DNA of 12,343 nt from Saccoglossus kowalevskii (lineage: Eukaryota > Hemichordata > Enteropneusta > Harrimaniidae). Shown here piece by piece: positions 1 to 6,860 of this stretch. The DNA lies in the NCBI RefSeq assembly GCF_000003605.2, contig NW_003143793.1, positions 431,621-443,963 of the forward strand. The letters are read 5' to 3'. The position numbers were made by a program, and so were the translations under genes. The notes under the pieces were generated by a model, which saw nothing but the letters and a program-made list of their open reading frames with translations, did no database searches and was not told the origin of the DNA. Position 1 is the first letter of the stretch. Every line of letters begins with the position of its first letter.

Positions 1-603
1 TCAGTTGATTGGTCAAATGCTTTGCATTGTACAATGTACTTGTATACAGAGCGTATTTTCCAGCATTACAGAGACATGCCTGCACTGGTACTTACAGAAA
101 TCAAAATAACACAGAGAGAACTCAGGCCCATGACAGTGTAATACCTTCTCCACATTACCTCAATTCTCCTGTTGGTCGTCATGACAATTATAAGCGAGTA
201 AACATGATATTTCATCACAATCGTATCTCAATTTTCCTTGTTGATTTAAAGTTGTTGGTAGAGCTGAACCATCAAGTTAATTATTATTCCACCTAGTAAT
301 ACCCCCTTGACATCATTTAAATCAAGTGTATCTACTGGAAAAATAAAAATCTGTCACCACATCAGTTAAAAAAAAACTACCTCTGGCTGTGCAAAGATAT
401 ATTCTGCTGTAAACCGAGAGTATGACATAACTATCTTTGGTAATAATTCAATAATTTATTGCAGTGATCACGGCGTTTTTGATTTTTTGCTTTATCACTG
501 ACATGTTAGTATTACTATTTCTGACCATGTCACAGGGAAACCATGGCAACCCTGACTTGATTCATCACTTATACAATGTATCATGTCTCTTTGCTAATTG
601 CAG
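1..603 (+). other. Intron upstream of the first visible exon
   Basis: This stretch ends in a good splice acceptor at 591-603: a pyrimidine-bearing tract, a plausible branch site (CTAAT, 594-598) and a terminal CAG. It is therefore the 3' part of the intron before exon 604-746. That exon starts with the last base of a codon, so an earlier coding exon outside the window must supply two bases. An open frame at about 105-197, between an acceptor-like CAG and a GTAAAC donor-like site, has protein-like composition. It would end in phase 0, which does not fit, so I do not call it. Nothing else was recognised. Confidence 0.65.
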
Positions 604-746
604 GCCTGCGGACAGAACCGGTGAAGACCTGGATATCATCTACTCTAGACTCAAAGATGTGAAAGCGTTTGAAAGATTCCATCCACTCTTACTACAACAG
701 ATCTGTTACTATGGTTACTATGAAGACCTTGAAAAAGGCATTACCT
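604..746 (+). CDS. RAPGEF4: Epac2-like Rap guanine nucleotide exchange factor, exon for start of first cAMP-binding domain (partial gene)
   Basis: This 143-base exon runs from an acceptor ending TTGCTAATTGCAG to a donor GTGAGT at 747. It carries one base of a split Arg codon, 47 whole codons, and the first base of a Leu codon completed at 2168. The peptide begins [20 protein letters not shown], continues [15 protein letters not shown] and ends [10 protein letters not shown] recognise this as the N-terminal helical part and first strand of the first cyclic-nucleotide-binding domain of Epac2 (RAPGEF4). In that family the protein is a cytosolic or membrane-recruited exchange factor that loads GTP onto Rap1 and Rap2 when cAMP binds. 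The first domain is the low-affinity cAMP site, absent from Epac1 and from short Epac2 isoforms. The start codon is not in the window. An Epac gene of an invertebrate with a single undivided Epac family is equally possible, so the vertebrate paralogue number may not apply. Confidence 0.87.
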
Positions 747-1063
747 GTGAGTAGTTGAAATTGTTATCTGGCACACAATGGTTTTAGATTAAGCAGGCCC
801 TAGATGGTTAATAAAGTTTAACGCCGTAAGTTACAGCGTGCCATAATTTTGCGGTGTTTTACAGGGTAATTTCATCCAACCATATTAGGAAATATGAATT
901 CCAAATATGGAATGATTATGCGCGTAAGCGTTCTCTAATAATAAAAACAAACATGGCTGCAATCAGGGTTTGACTTACACACAAAGAAGTTCGCTGATTG
1001 TGTTCCAAACTTTTTGTATTTCGGCATTCCCATGATGTATTCTTGGAAGGAAAAGATGTATTC

Positions 1064-1202
1064 TAATAATAAGGTTATTACAAGGATACCGACAAGTATG
1101 CACTCAGACAGTATACCATCGTATCGACCTGCACGTTGGTCGATACTCTTGCTGTACTGTCTTCGTGCATACTTTGAGGTATCGTAATGACCTCATAATA
1201 TT
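1064..1202. repeat. Long imperfect inverted repeat (hairpin)
   Basis: The left arm at about 1064-1129 and the right arm at about 1138-1202 are imperfect reverse complements around an 8-base loop (1130-1137). The inner match is GTATCGACC against GGTCGATAC. A second strong block is AAGTATGCAC (left) against GTGCATACTT (right), and a third is CAGACAGTA against TACTGTCTT. Small gaps and mismatches separate the blocks. The shape fits a foldback MITE remnant, and the transcript could fold into a long hairpin. I see no clear target-site duplication. At about 139 nt it is longer than a typical animal pre-miRNA. Confidence 0.75.
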
Positions 1203-1429
1203 CAAAAAATACCTGTTTTCATTTTTATTTCACCTGTTGTCCTAAAGCTCCAAAATCACAACAACTTTTGAGTAATTTGGTTCCAATGATTGTCACTAAA
1301 TCATCATCAATTTATACCAGTGATAAATCTTTGCCTCCGTATAACCTTTAACCTTTTCAACACCAGTTCTCTCTTTTCATCACAAATTCACAGAATAGTC
1401 CAGCTTATAGTCTTTTTTAAAGTAAATAC

Positions 1430-1500
1430 AAAAAACTGACACAAATTATGTCTGCTGGCTCCAAAATTGGCATTTATTTCAAAAAATATTGAAGAATATA
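1430..1500 (-). repeat. Dispersed repeat, copy A (minus strand)
   Basis: Read on the minus strand, this segment contains CAATATTTTTTGAAATAAAT, then AATTTTGGAGCCAGCAGACA, then a run ending TTTGTGTCAGTTTTTT. The same order and spacing of blocks occurs on the plus strand at 8132-8211 and 10761-10840. This is the most diverged of the three copies; for example it lacks the CCCT before AATTTTGG. The family is unknown to me. Three copies in 12 kb imply a high-copy interspersed repeat. Confidence 0.7.
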
Positions 1501-1735
1501 AAAAAAAGTACAGAATAATTTGGGCGGGAAAGTCTGGTGGTGAAATTTGATATGGTTGTATTGTGTACAATGAGTGATGTCAACACAACTGTATAATCCA
1601 TAACTGTGATCCTAATCCTGAACGAGCACAACTAAATTGTACTTATTAGTTAATATAATTTCCTGATATAATTATTTTTATTAATGTATGAGCTTAGCAC
1701 AAGAATTCTACAAATGTCAGTTGTATAAATAATAC

Positions 1736-2125
1736 CACAGGTACATTACTTGGGGTTTGCAACGCGCATAGTACTGTATGATGAATCATGTCAAGATCCC
1801 ATTCAAGTCTCATCTCGTAGATAAGCGAGACAGGTGCTACGAACTTCTGACATGACATAGGCGGTTTGTAATAAAACATGTATTACATGTACTACATTCA
1901 TAGTGAAAAAATGTAATACATCGAAAATGTCCGGAAAATATAGTTATCGTAATCCATCATATCGTGAGCAGCTATTTTGATCCACCTGGACATCCCAGTA
2001 TTCTAGTTACCTCGGGCATGCGCATTCGTTTTTTTCTGAGTTGGAACGCTTATGCAAGAGCGAGATTGAAACGGGATCTTGGTATCATGTCACCATAGTT
2101 GCAAACCCTAAGTAATGTACCTCTG
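1736..2125. mobile_element. MITE-like foldback element with long terminal inverted repeats
   Basis: The ends are inverted copies: CACAGGTACATTACTT at 1736-1751 faces AAGTAATGTACCTCTG at 2110-2125, and the match continues through GGGTTTGCAAC / GTTGCAAACCC. After a less conserved stretch a second matching block follows: AAGATCCC on the left and GGGATCTT on the right, out to AAGCG (1823-1827) and CGCTT (2047-2051). The inverted repeats are therefore about 80-90 bp around a roughly 220-bp core. The flanks show a near-perfect 7-bp direct repeat, ATAATAC at 1729-1735 and TTAATAC at 2126-2132, consistent with a target-site duplication. No transposase frame is present, so the element is non-autonomous. 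I cannot assign it to a superfamily. Confidence 0.8.
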
Positions 2126-2167
2126 TTAATACTTGGTATTAACTTCAATTATTTGTGTTTATTTCAG

Positions 2168-2256
2168 TGTTTCGACAAGGTGACATGGGAACCAATTGGT
2201 ATGCAGTTCTTACTGGTACAGTGGATGTTAACGTCTCTGAGACAGGAGATCCAAAG
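2168..2256 (+). CDS. RAPGEF4: Epac2-like exchange factor, exon for the beta-barrel core of first cAMP-binding domain
   Basis: This 89-base exon lies between acceptor TTTATTTCAG (ending 2167) and donor GTGAGA (2257). It completes the split Leu codon and encodes 29 further residues: [20 protein letters not shown] followed by [22 protein letters not shown] is the typical central strand-turn-strand signature of cyclic-nucleotide-binding domains and is especially close to Epac2. Numbering from the Arg split at 604, Gly-Thr-Asn-Trp-Tyr falls at residues 56-60. The exon ends on a whole codon, so the next intron is phase 0. It has no stop and no odd residues; it is short but complete at both splice sites. 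A foldback element ends 42 bases before it. Confidence 0.9.
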
Positions 2257-3316
2257 GTGAGAATCATTTAGGTAGAATCCTACTTGTGAGAATTTCACTT
2301 GTGTGTATATTTTAGTGCATATGGTAGTGACAATTTTTCACATCAAAATCAGTCTACAATTATTCATTTTAATATTAGTCAACAGAATGTGAATTTTTTG
2401 TGTTTACTGTCAATCGTTTTTTTTTTCAAAAAAAATAAGTCAAATAATGTGCATAAAATATCATTTTAGAAGTGGTTTCCATAGACCACAATGAAAATGT
2501 ATTTTCTTGTTAAAAACTCACTGAAATTTATTGTAAATACTTCTCGACATCAAAAAGTACTTTTTGTATAATTATCTTTTTTCACCATATTTCACTGAGC
2601 TAAAACTTTAGAGATGTATTTTTGCCGTAGGAAACCATGGTAATTCTCTTAAACAGAACAAAAAAATGTCTTTTATTAATCGATTTCTTCAAACTTAAGT
2701 TTAGTAACCGGGGATACTTTTAATTCGTTTTCTTCATATATGACATATCACTGGTCTCTGGTAGCATTGTGGTTTTTAGATTAGACTAATAATCGGCAGA
2801 CCTAAGTTTAAAACCTACCTTGGGTTGAAAAAAAAAAGTGTTGACATTTAGTATAAGTGAGAGTACAGTCTGCTCTGCTTTCTAACAAGTGGTATTAAGG
2901 TCAGGGCTGGGTCAAATGTAAATGCACTTGCAATTAGCATCTGAGACGAAACAGCTAGAAGTCTTGCGCAATAGGGTTAAAAAAAAAAACTATCAGGGAA
3001 CAACATCATTTTAATACTTTGTTAACTTGAGTCAATGCATGTATAATGAGTCCTATTGGTGATATGCTTTCAGTGCGCCCAAAACAGTATTTTGCAGTTT
3101 ATATGCTAGGTAGTATATGTTTGTTTATTGGTATGCTTTTCAGATAAGCACTTGTAGTCAATGTCATTACTTCAGTCTGTAATTGGGATTTTTTAAAGTG
3201 CTCTCGATAGTACACATATATATTACTAAGTCTAGCACATATGGTCTGGGTGTAAATGCACCAATTGAATTCCGCCAACTTATCACATCTAATCGTATAA
3301 TTCATCCATTTTGTAG
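2257..3316 (+). other. Intron between the second and third visible exons
   Basis: This 1,060-base phase-0 intron runs from donor GTGAGA to acceptor CATTTTGTAG (3307-3316). It is AT-rich with homopolymer runs (for example Ts then As around 2420-2438, and 10 As at 2981-2990). It contains one recognisable insert, a tRNA-like SINE head at 2755-2837. I found no exon-like segment in the rest; two short open frames on opposite strands around 3099-3374 overlap only by chance and partly read through exon 3. Confidence 0.78.
2755..2837 (+). mobile_element. tRNA-like SINE head with A tail
   Basis: An A-box-like TGGTAGCATTGTGG (2759-2772) is followed about 32 bases later by a B-box-like AGTTTAAAACC (2805-2815), the usual arrangement of an internal RNA polymerase III promoter. 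A run of 10 As lies at 2828-2837. It does not fold as a proper tRNA, so I do not call a tRNA gene. The stretch TTAGACTAATAATCGGCAGA and what follows match the minus strand near 5925-5963 at about 77 percent by eye, which supports a shared SINE family. With the A tail this close to the head, it is either a 3'-truncated copy or a separate simple SINE. Confidence 0.55.
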
Positions 3317-3463
3317 GACGCTATCACAATCTGCACGCTGGGTGTTGGCACAGCTTTTGGTGAATCAGTGTTGAGCGATACACCACGACACGCTACGGTA
3401 ATCACGACAGAATACTGTGAATTCTTACGAATAGAACAGAAAGATTTCAGATCATTATGGGAG
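3317..3463 (+). CDS. RAPGEF4: Epac2-like exchange factor, exon carrying the phosphate-binding cassette of first cAMP-binding domain
   Basis: This 147-base exon sits between acceptor TTTTGTAG (ending 3316) and donor GTGAGT (3464) and encodes exactly 49 residues in phase 0. It starts [17 protein letters not shown], continues [15 protein letters not shown] and ends [29 protein letters not shown] is the phosphate-binding cassette. The Glu (residue 94 counting from the Arg at 604) and the Arg (residue 102), which contact the cyclic nucleotide ribose and phosphate in this fold, are both kept. As in Epac2 domain A, as I recall it, His replaces the usual Ala after that Arg, consistent with the low-affinity site. 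[15 protein letters not shown] fits the final strand and start of the hinge helix. The continuation toward the DEP domain is not seen downstream in the window. Confidence 0.92.
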
Positions 3464-4939
3464 GTGAGTATGGAATTACAAGATTATATAATTTATGTAT
3501 TTAGGTCAGCATGTGTGCACCCACATCTATAGTGACATGGTTATAGAAGCGTTTGATTGCTGACTTTTTAGTATCCATGACAACGTGGCAAATTTGAGTT
3601 GAGGTTCATATGCTGTGAATGTACAATTACCGATACTGGTTATCGAGATTGAATTGCGGTAAAATATAGAAAGGGACCTATTTATGAGTTGAATTGCCTT
3701 CACACAGTCGTGCAGCAGCACTCCTCGACTCAGGATATATCTCCTTTCTGTGGCCATGACGACAAAAAACAGGAAACTATGCTAAGTGTGTCTCCTATTG
3801 TACATAACTCCACATCAATATGACAGGTTAACACACCATCTAATCATCAATGCCAATGTTTAGCTTTTCAATTGTATCGAAAAGAATCCATCAATTCATT
3901 TCAGCAAAGCAACGGTGTTATTTACTCACAGATCATTGCATAGTTTGTCGCTAAGAATTATTTTAAAGTAGAATTAACATTGTATAGAATGAGATCTTAT
4001 TTTCTGTTGTTTAACGTTTTTTCTGATGGTGAAAAAATTCTAATTGCTAAAACCTATATTGCTACATATGTAACGGTGAGAAGTAGGTTTCATTAAATAG
4101 TATAACTTACATCAAATTTAATAGTGAGTTGTGCCCTCCTGTGATGGGGATTCATATTCTTTTGTTTTTCTCACTTACCGGTAAATAAAACTCATTAGAT
4201 ATATCTCAGATAAAACTTGATGTGGGCAGTTATAATTCACTATTGAGCTATAGTCTAGTGAATTTAAACTATGTCTACATTATAATATACATGTAGGGTT
4301 TGAAATAAGCTATTTAATTTGCGTCCGTCAGTCATCTGAATTGGCATAGTGTCTGTCTAAAAAATTGTGAGGTCTAATAGAAATTTGTTTCATTGAATAA
4401 AACACTTTGAATATTGTGATATTCTGCGAGCACATGCTATTATCTTGCAAAAATCACAAATTTTTAATATAAAATATGAAATATAGTTAACTCTTGCATA
4501 TCTGTTTTATTTACGGCATTTTCACGTACATGTGATGTGCGACATATACGGTGAAATAAGAAAATGTTTGTTTCAGAGTATGTTTCGTCGATCCAAATAA
4601 ACTTTTAATGCAAGAATGCGATCACAATATTTAATAAATGTTGAACATTGAAAATATTTCATCTTCTTGTGGTATTTGAATAATCTTAATACCAAAGAAA
4701 AATTCTTCAAATTAAAATTTCAATTTCAATTTTCCCTGGCACAAGAAACAATACCAGTTCATATGTTCAGGGGCATTTATATAAAAATTACAAATAATTT
4801 GATATAAAAAGAAATCTTACAGTGTACCCAAGACTGTAGTGGTTTCTGTACTAGACCTATGATCAGTTAGTTCTGAGTCAGTTTAGGTCCTACATAGGAT
4901 CAAACATATAAAAAGGGATTACCCTGAGTGAGTGTGCCA
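3464..4939 (+). other. 5' part of a long intron, no feature recognised
   Basis: This is AT-rich intronic sequence after donor GTGAGT at 3464-3469. I looked for a continuation of the Epac reading frame with an acceptor in phase 0 and saw none. A minus-strand open frame at 3527-3757 has no recognisable domain. The intron runs at least 8,880 bases to the window end. Confidence 0.6.
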
Positions 4940-5010
4940 CTGTCAGGCTTACTAGGGAGGCCAAAGCTTCTGTTCAAGATTAATAATGCGACTTTAGGGA
5001 AACCTTATTA
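4940..5010 (+). mobile_element. SINE-like block, plus-strand copy
   Basis: The blocks TGTCAGGCTTACTAGGGAGG (4941-4960) plus CCAA, and AATGCGACTTTAGGGAAACC (4985-5004) plus TT, recur in the same order on the minus strand of 5851-5925. There they read TATCAGACTCAATGGGAAGG plus CCAA and AATGCGACTTTGGGGGAACC plus TT. About 18 of 24 positions match in the first block and more in the second. The spacer differs in length. This copy lacks a clear tRNA-like head and tail, so it is a fragment. I cannot name the family. Confidence 0.55.
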
Positions 5011-5746
5011 GTCAAGTCAATATTTTCAGCTCTACCTACAAATGTTTATAAAATTTGGTCTTGAAAATTGGTTCAACCTCTACATATTTGATGGAATAAA
5101 TTTTAATACATGTATAATAATAATAACAATCTTTATTGCATCCTTAGAAATAACATTTTCTATCAGTTAAAAGCAATATGTATATAAAATAAATGTAATA
5201 GTATTAGCCAGTACCGGGGGGTATTACAAATCAAGAGAATGTTTATTTCTTAAAATAAAAGAATTGTGAATAAAATCACCTAACAGCTTAATTGTATTTT
5301 TGTGACTACTTTTATTTAATAAATGACTTTCCACAGATTAGTGATGTTTTTTTTTGGAAATATAATATTGAAGAAAGTTTCTTTTTGGCGTGTTTGGTAT
5401 TTTAGACATACCAAAACGAAGTGTATTTCATTTTCTATGAACAATGTCTACAAATCCTATTTTCTAATGGTTTTTTGGTTGGGTGTGTCTTCCTTTTACT
5501 ATGGCTAAATTGTGATTATTTGTTCTTTGTATTTAACACATTTAAATAGTCTTTGAAATTGTAATTAATTTTAAATTAATGTATATTCTAATATTTGTTT
5601 TCATATTTGTCATATTTTATATCCAGTAGGAAATTTACTGTTGTTTAATAAATTTAAGTTCTTGTGTTTCTTTGTTTTCTATGACTCTATGAGCATGGGA
5701 ACTATTAAGTTCCGGATATTGAATGTCCCTGTTGTCTCTCCTGACT
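5011..5746 (+). other. AT-rich intronic sequence with a short TAA microsatellite
   Basis: A short (TAA)n run lies at about 5114-5126, followed by AACAATCTTTATTGC, which may be the end of an old retroelement; I could not establish this. A 17-base odd palindrome ATTAATTT-T-AAATTAAT lies near 5563-5579. The T-rich open frame at 5323-5508 shows no domain and is judged chance. Nothing else was recognised. Confidence 0.5.
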
Positions 5747-5993
5747 TTTTTTTTGTGCTGACACATGGTGCATTTTTGTCACAGAAATCATATTCATGTT
5801 TGGGACTACATGACAGGGCTGTGTGGCCAGGCGTCAACCAGGGTTTAACCAAGGTTCCCCCAAAGTCGCATTCATTAGTGAATGAATCTCGGCCAGTGGA
5901 ATTGGCCTTCCCATTGAGTCTGATAGGTAGGATTTTAACTTGGGTCTACCAATCATGTGTCTGATGCGACAACAAAACAACAATCAAATACGA
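5747..5993 (-). mobile_element. tRNA-derived SINE-like element (minus strand)
   Basis: Read on the minus strand it has, in order: a degenerate A-box region ending ATTGTTGTTTT (about 5974-5984); a tRNA-like stretch GCATCAGACACATGATTGG; a B-box-like AGTTAAAATCC (complement of 5930-5940) with CCTACC; a body containing GGAAGGCCAA and AATGCGACTTTGGGGGAACC (complement of 5853-5872); and an A run of 9 (complement of 5747-5755) as a possible tail. The head matches 2755-2820 and the body matches 4940-5010. This region is visibly more GC-rich than its surroundings. It also contains two small adjacent inverted repeats: CATTCA/TGAATG at 5869-5884 and GGCCA/TGGCC at 5891-5907. An open frame running across it on the plus strand is a by-product. 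No target-site duplication was found. Confidence 0.6.
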
Positions 5994-6000
5994 AGTTCAA

Positions 6001-6273
6001 ACAATTACCAGCATTCTAATTCTCTGAAATTCATTGAAATTTGAATATTTATTTTGTGTTTTCCATAATTTGTACATAATTAGACCATCAAATATTTCTC
6101 ATAATAATTCTATAGAAATGATATGATGATTGTAACTAAATTGGAAGATAAGTTTGCTAATGCAACATTACATTTGTCTTTAATTATGTGTATTTTAATG
6201 GAATCTTGTTAAACGTTAGCCAATCTCTACTTTTATGTAAAGTATTCAGCCACGCTGTCATTCCGTCTGTAAA
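6001..6273. repeat. 273-bp tandem duplication, copy 1
   Basis: The segment beginning ACAATTACCAGCATTCTAAT at 6001 is repeated immediately at 6274. The first copy is 273 bases. Its exact boundary is uncertain by about two As, because the bases before both copies are A-rich. It holds no open frame or recognised motif. It starts about 8 bases beyond the head of the minus-strand SINE-like element. Confidence 0.93.
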
Positions 6274-6545
6274 ACAATTACCAGCATTCTAATTCTCTGA
6301 AATTCATTGAAATTTGAATATTTATTTTGTGTTTTCCATAATTTGTACATAATTAGACCATCAAATATTTCTCATAATAATTCTATAGAAATGATATGAC
6401 GATTGTAACTAAATTGGAAGATAAGTTTGCTAATGCAACATTACATTTGTCTTTAATCATGTGTATTTTAATGGAATCTTGTTAAACGTCAGCCAATCTC
6501 TACTTTTATGTAAAGTATTCAGCCACCTGTCATTCCGTCTGTAAA
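6274..6545. repeat. 273-bp tandem duplication, copy 2 (272 bp)
   Basis: By eye the two copies differ at four places only. Three are T in copy 1 to C in copy 2: ATATGATGAT to ATATGACGAT, TAATTATGTG to TAATCATGTG, and AACGTTAGCC to AACGTCAGCC. The fourth is loss of one base near the end (CCACGCTGTC to CCACCTGTC). About 98.5 percent identity over 273 bases means a recent duplication or recent conversion. Confidence 0.93.
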
Positions 6546-6860
6546 ATGGTTAAAGATATTCATTTGGTTTTTAAAGTAGACATCAAATTTACACATCAAA
6601 GGACTTGAAAATGTAATTACCTTTTCAGTTAGATTGAAGTAGATAGAAATTTGTTTCTTATGAATTGAAGCAATACCTTTAATGTGTATTATAATTTCAA
6701 TTGAGTTTTAATCAAGGATAGGCAATTGAACCTGCTTTCTCAATTGCCTGCAAGTTCCATCAATGTGAAATATAGAGATCACATAAACAACAAAAATAGC
6801 AGGCATTGCGTAATTCAAGCTGCAAACAGACGTTGATGTTTTGTGTGGTTTTTATTATCA
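6546..6860 (+). other. Intronic spacer between the duplication and the minisatellite
   Basis: This is AT-rich sequence without recognised features. It shows no homology to the flanking repeats that I can see, so the duplication and the minisatellite appear to be independent events. Confidence 0.5.

Larger units (their letters stand above)
747..2167 (+). other. Intron between the first and second visible exons
   Basis: This 1,421-base intron opens with GTGAGT at 747-752 and closes with TTTATTTCAG at 2158-2167. It interrupts a codon after its first base; joining T (746) with TG (2168-2169) gives Leu. The likely branch region is TATTAAC near 2137-2143. The intron carries three repeats listed separately: a long hairpin, one copy of a dispersed repeat, and a foldback element that ends 42 bases before the next exon. 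The remainder (about 753-1063, 1203-1429 and 1501-1729) is AT-rich and shows no coding signal that I can see. Confidence 0.8.

Noticed and set aside
105-197. Possible upstream exon in an open frame between acceptor-like CAG (103-105) and a GTAAAC donor-like site at 198
   Set aside because: It would end in phase 0, but exon 604-746 needs a partner that leaves two codon bases. The encoded peptide also does not resemble the Epac N-terminus known to me.
464-603. Start codon at 464 giving a 96-residue protein that reads through the first exon
   Set aside because: The part before 604 is intron with a clear branch site and acceptor, and the peptide shows homology only from the split Arg codon onward.
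2755-2820. True tRNA gene
   Set aside because: A-box-like and B-box-like blocks are present, but the acceptor and T stems do not pair, and the A tail points to a retroposed SINE.
3527-3757. Minus-strand 76-codon open frame
   Set aside because: There is no domain, no supporting splice sites and no conservation signal; it is expected by chance in sequence of this length.
4110-4260. Transposon with inverted ends (AATAGTGA near 4121 and TTCACTATT near 4235)
   Set aside because: The match is short, gapped and with rearranged neighbouring blocks, too weak to support an element.
5641-5964. 107-codon open frame on the plus strand
   Set aside because: It lies largely antisense to a SINE-like element, shows no recognisable domain, and its openness follows from that element's composition.
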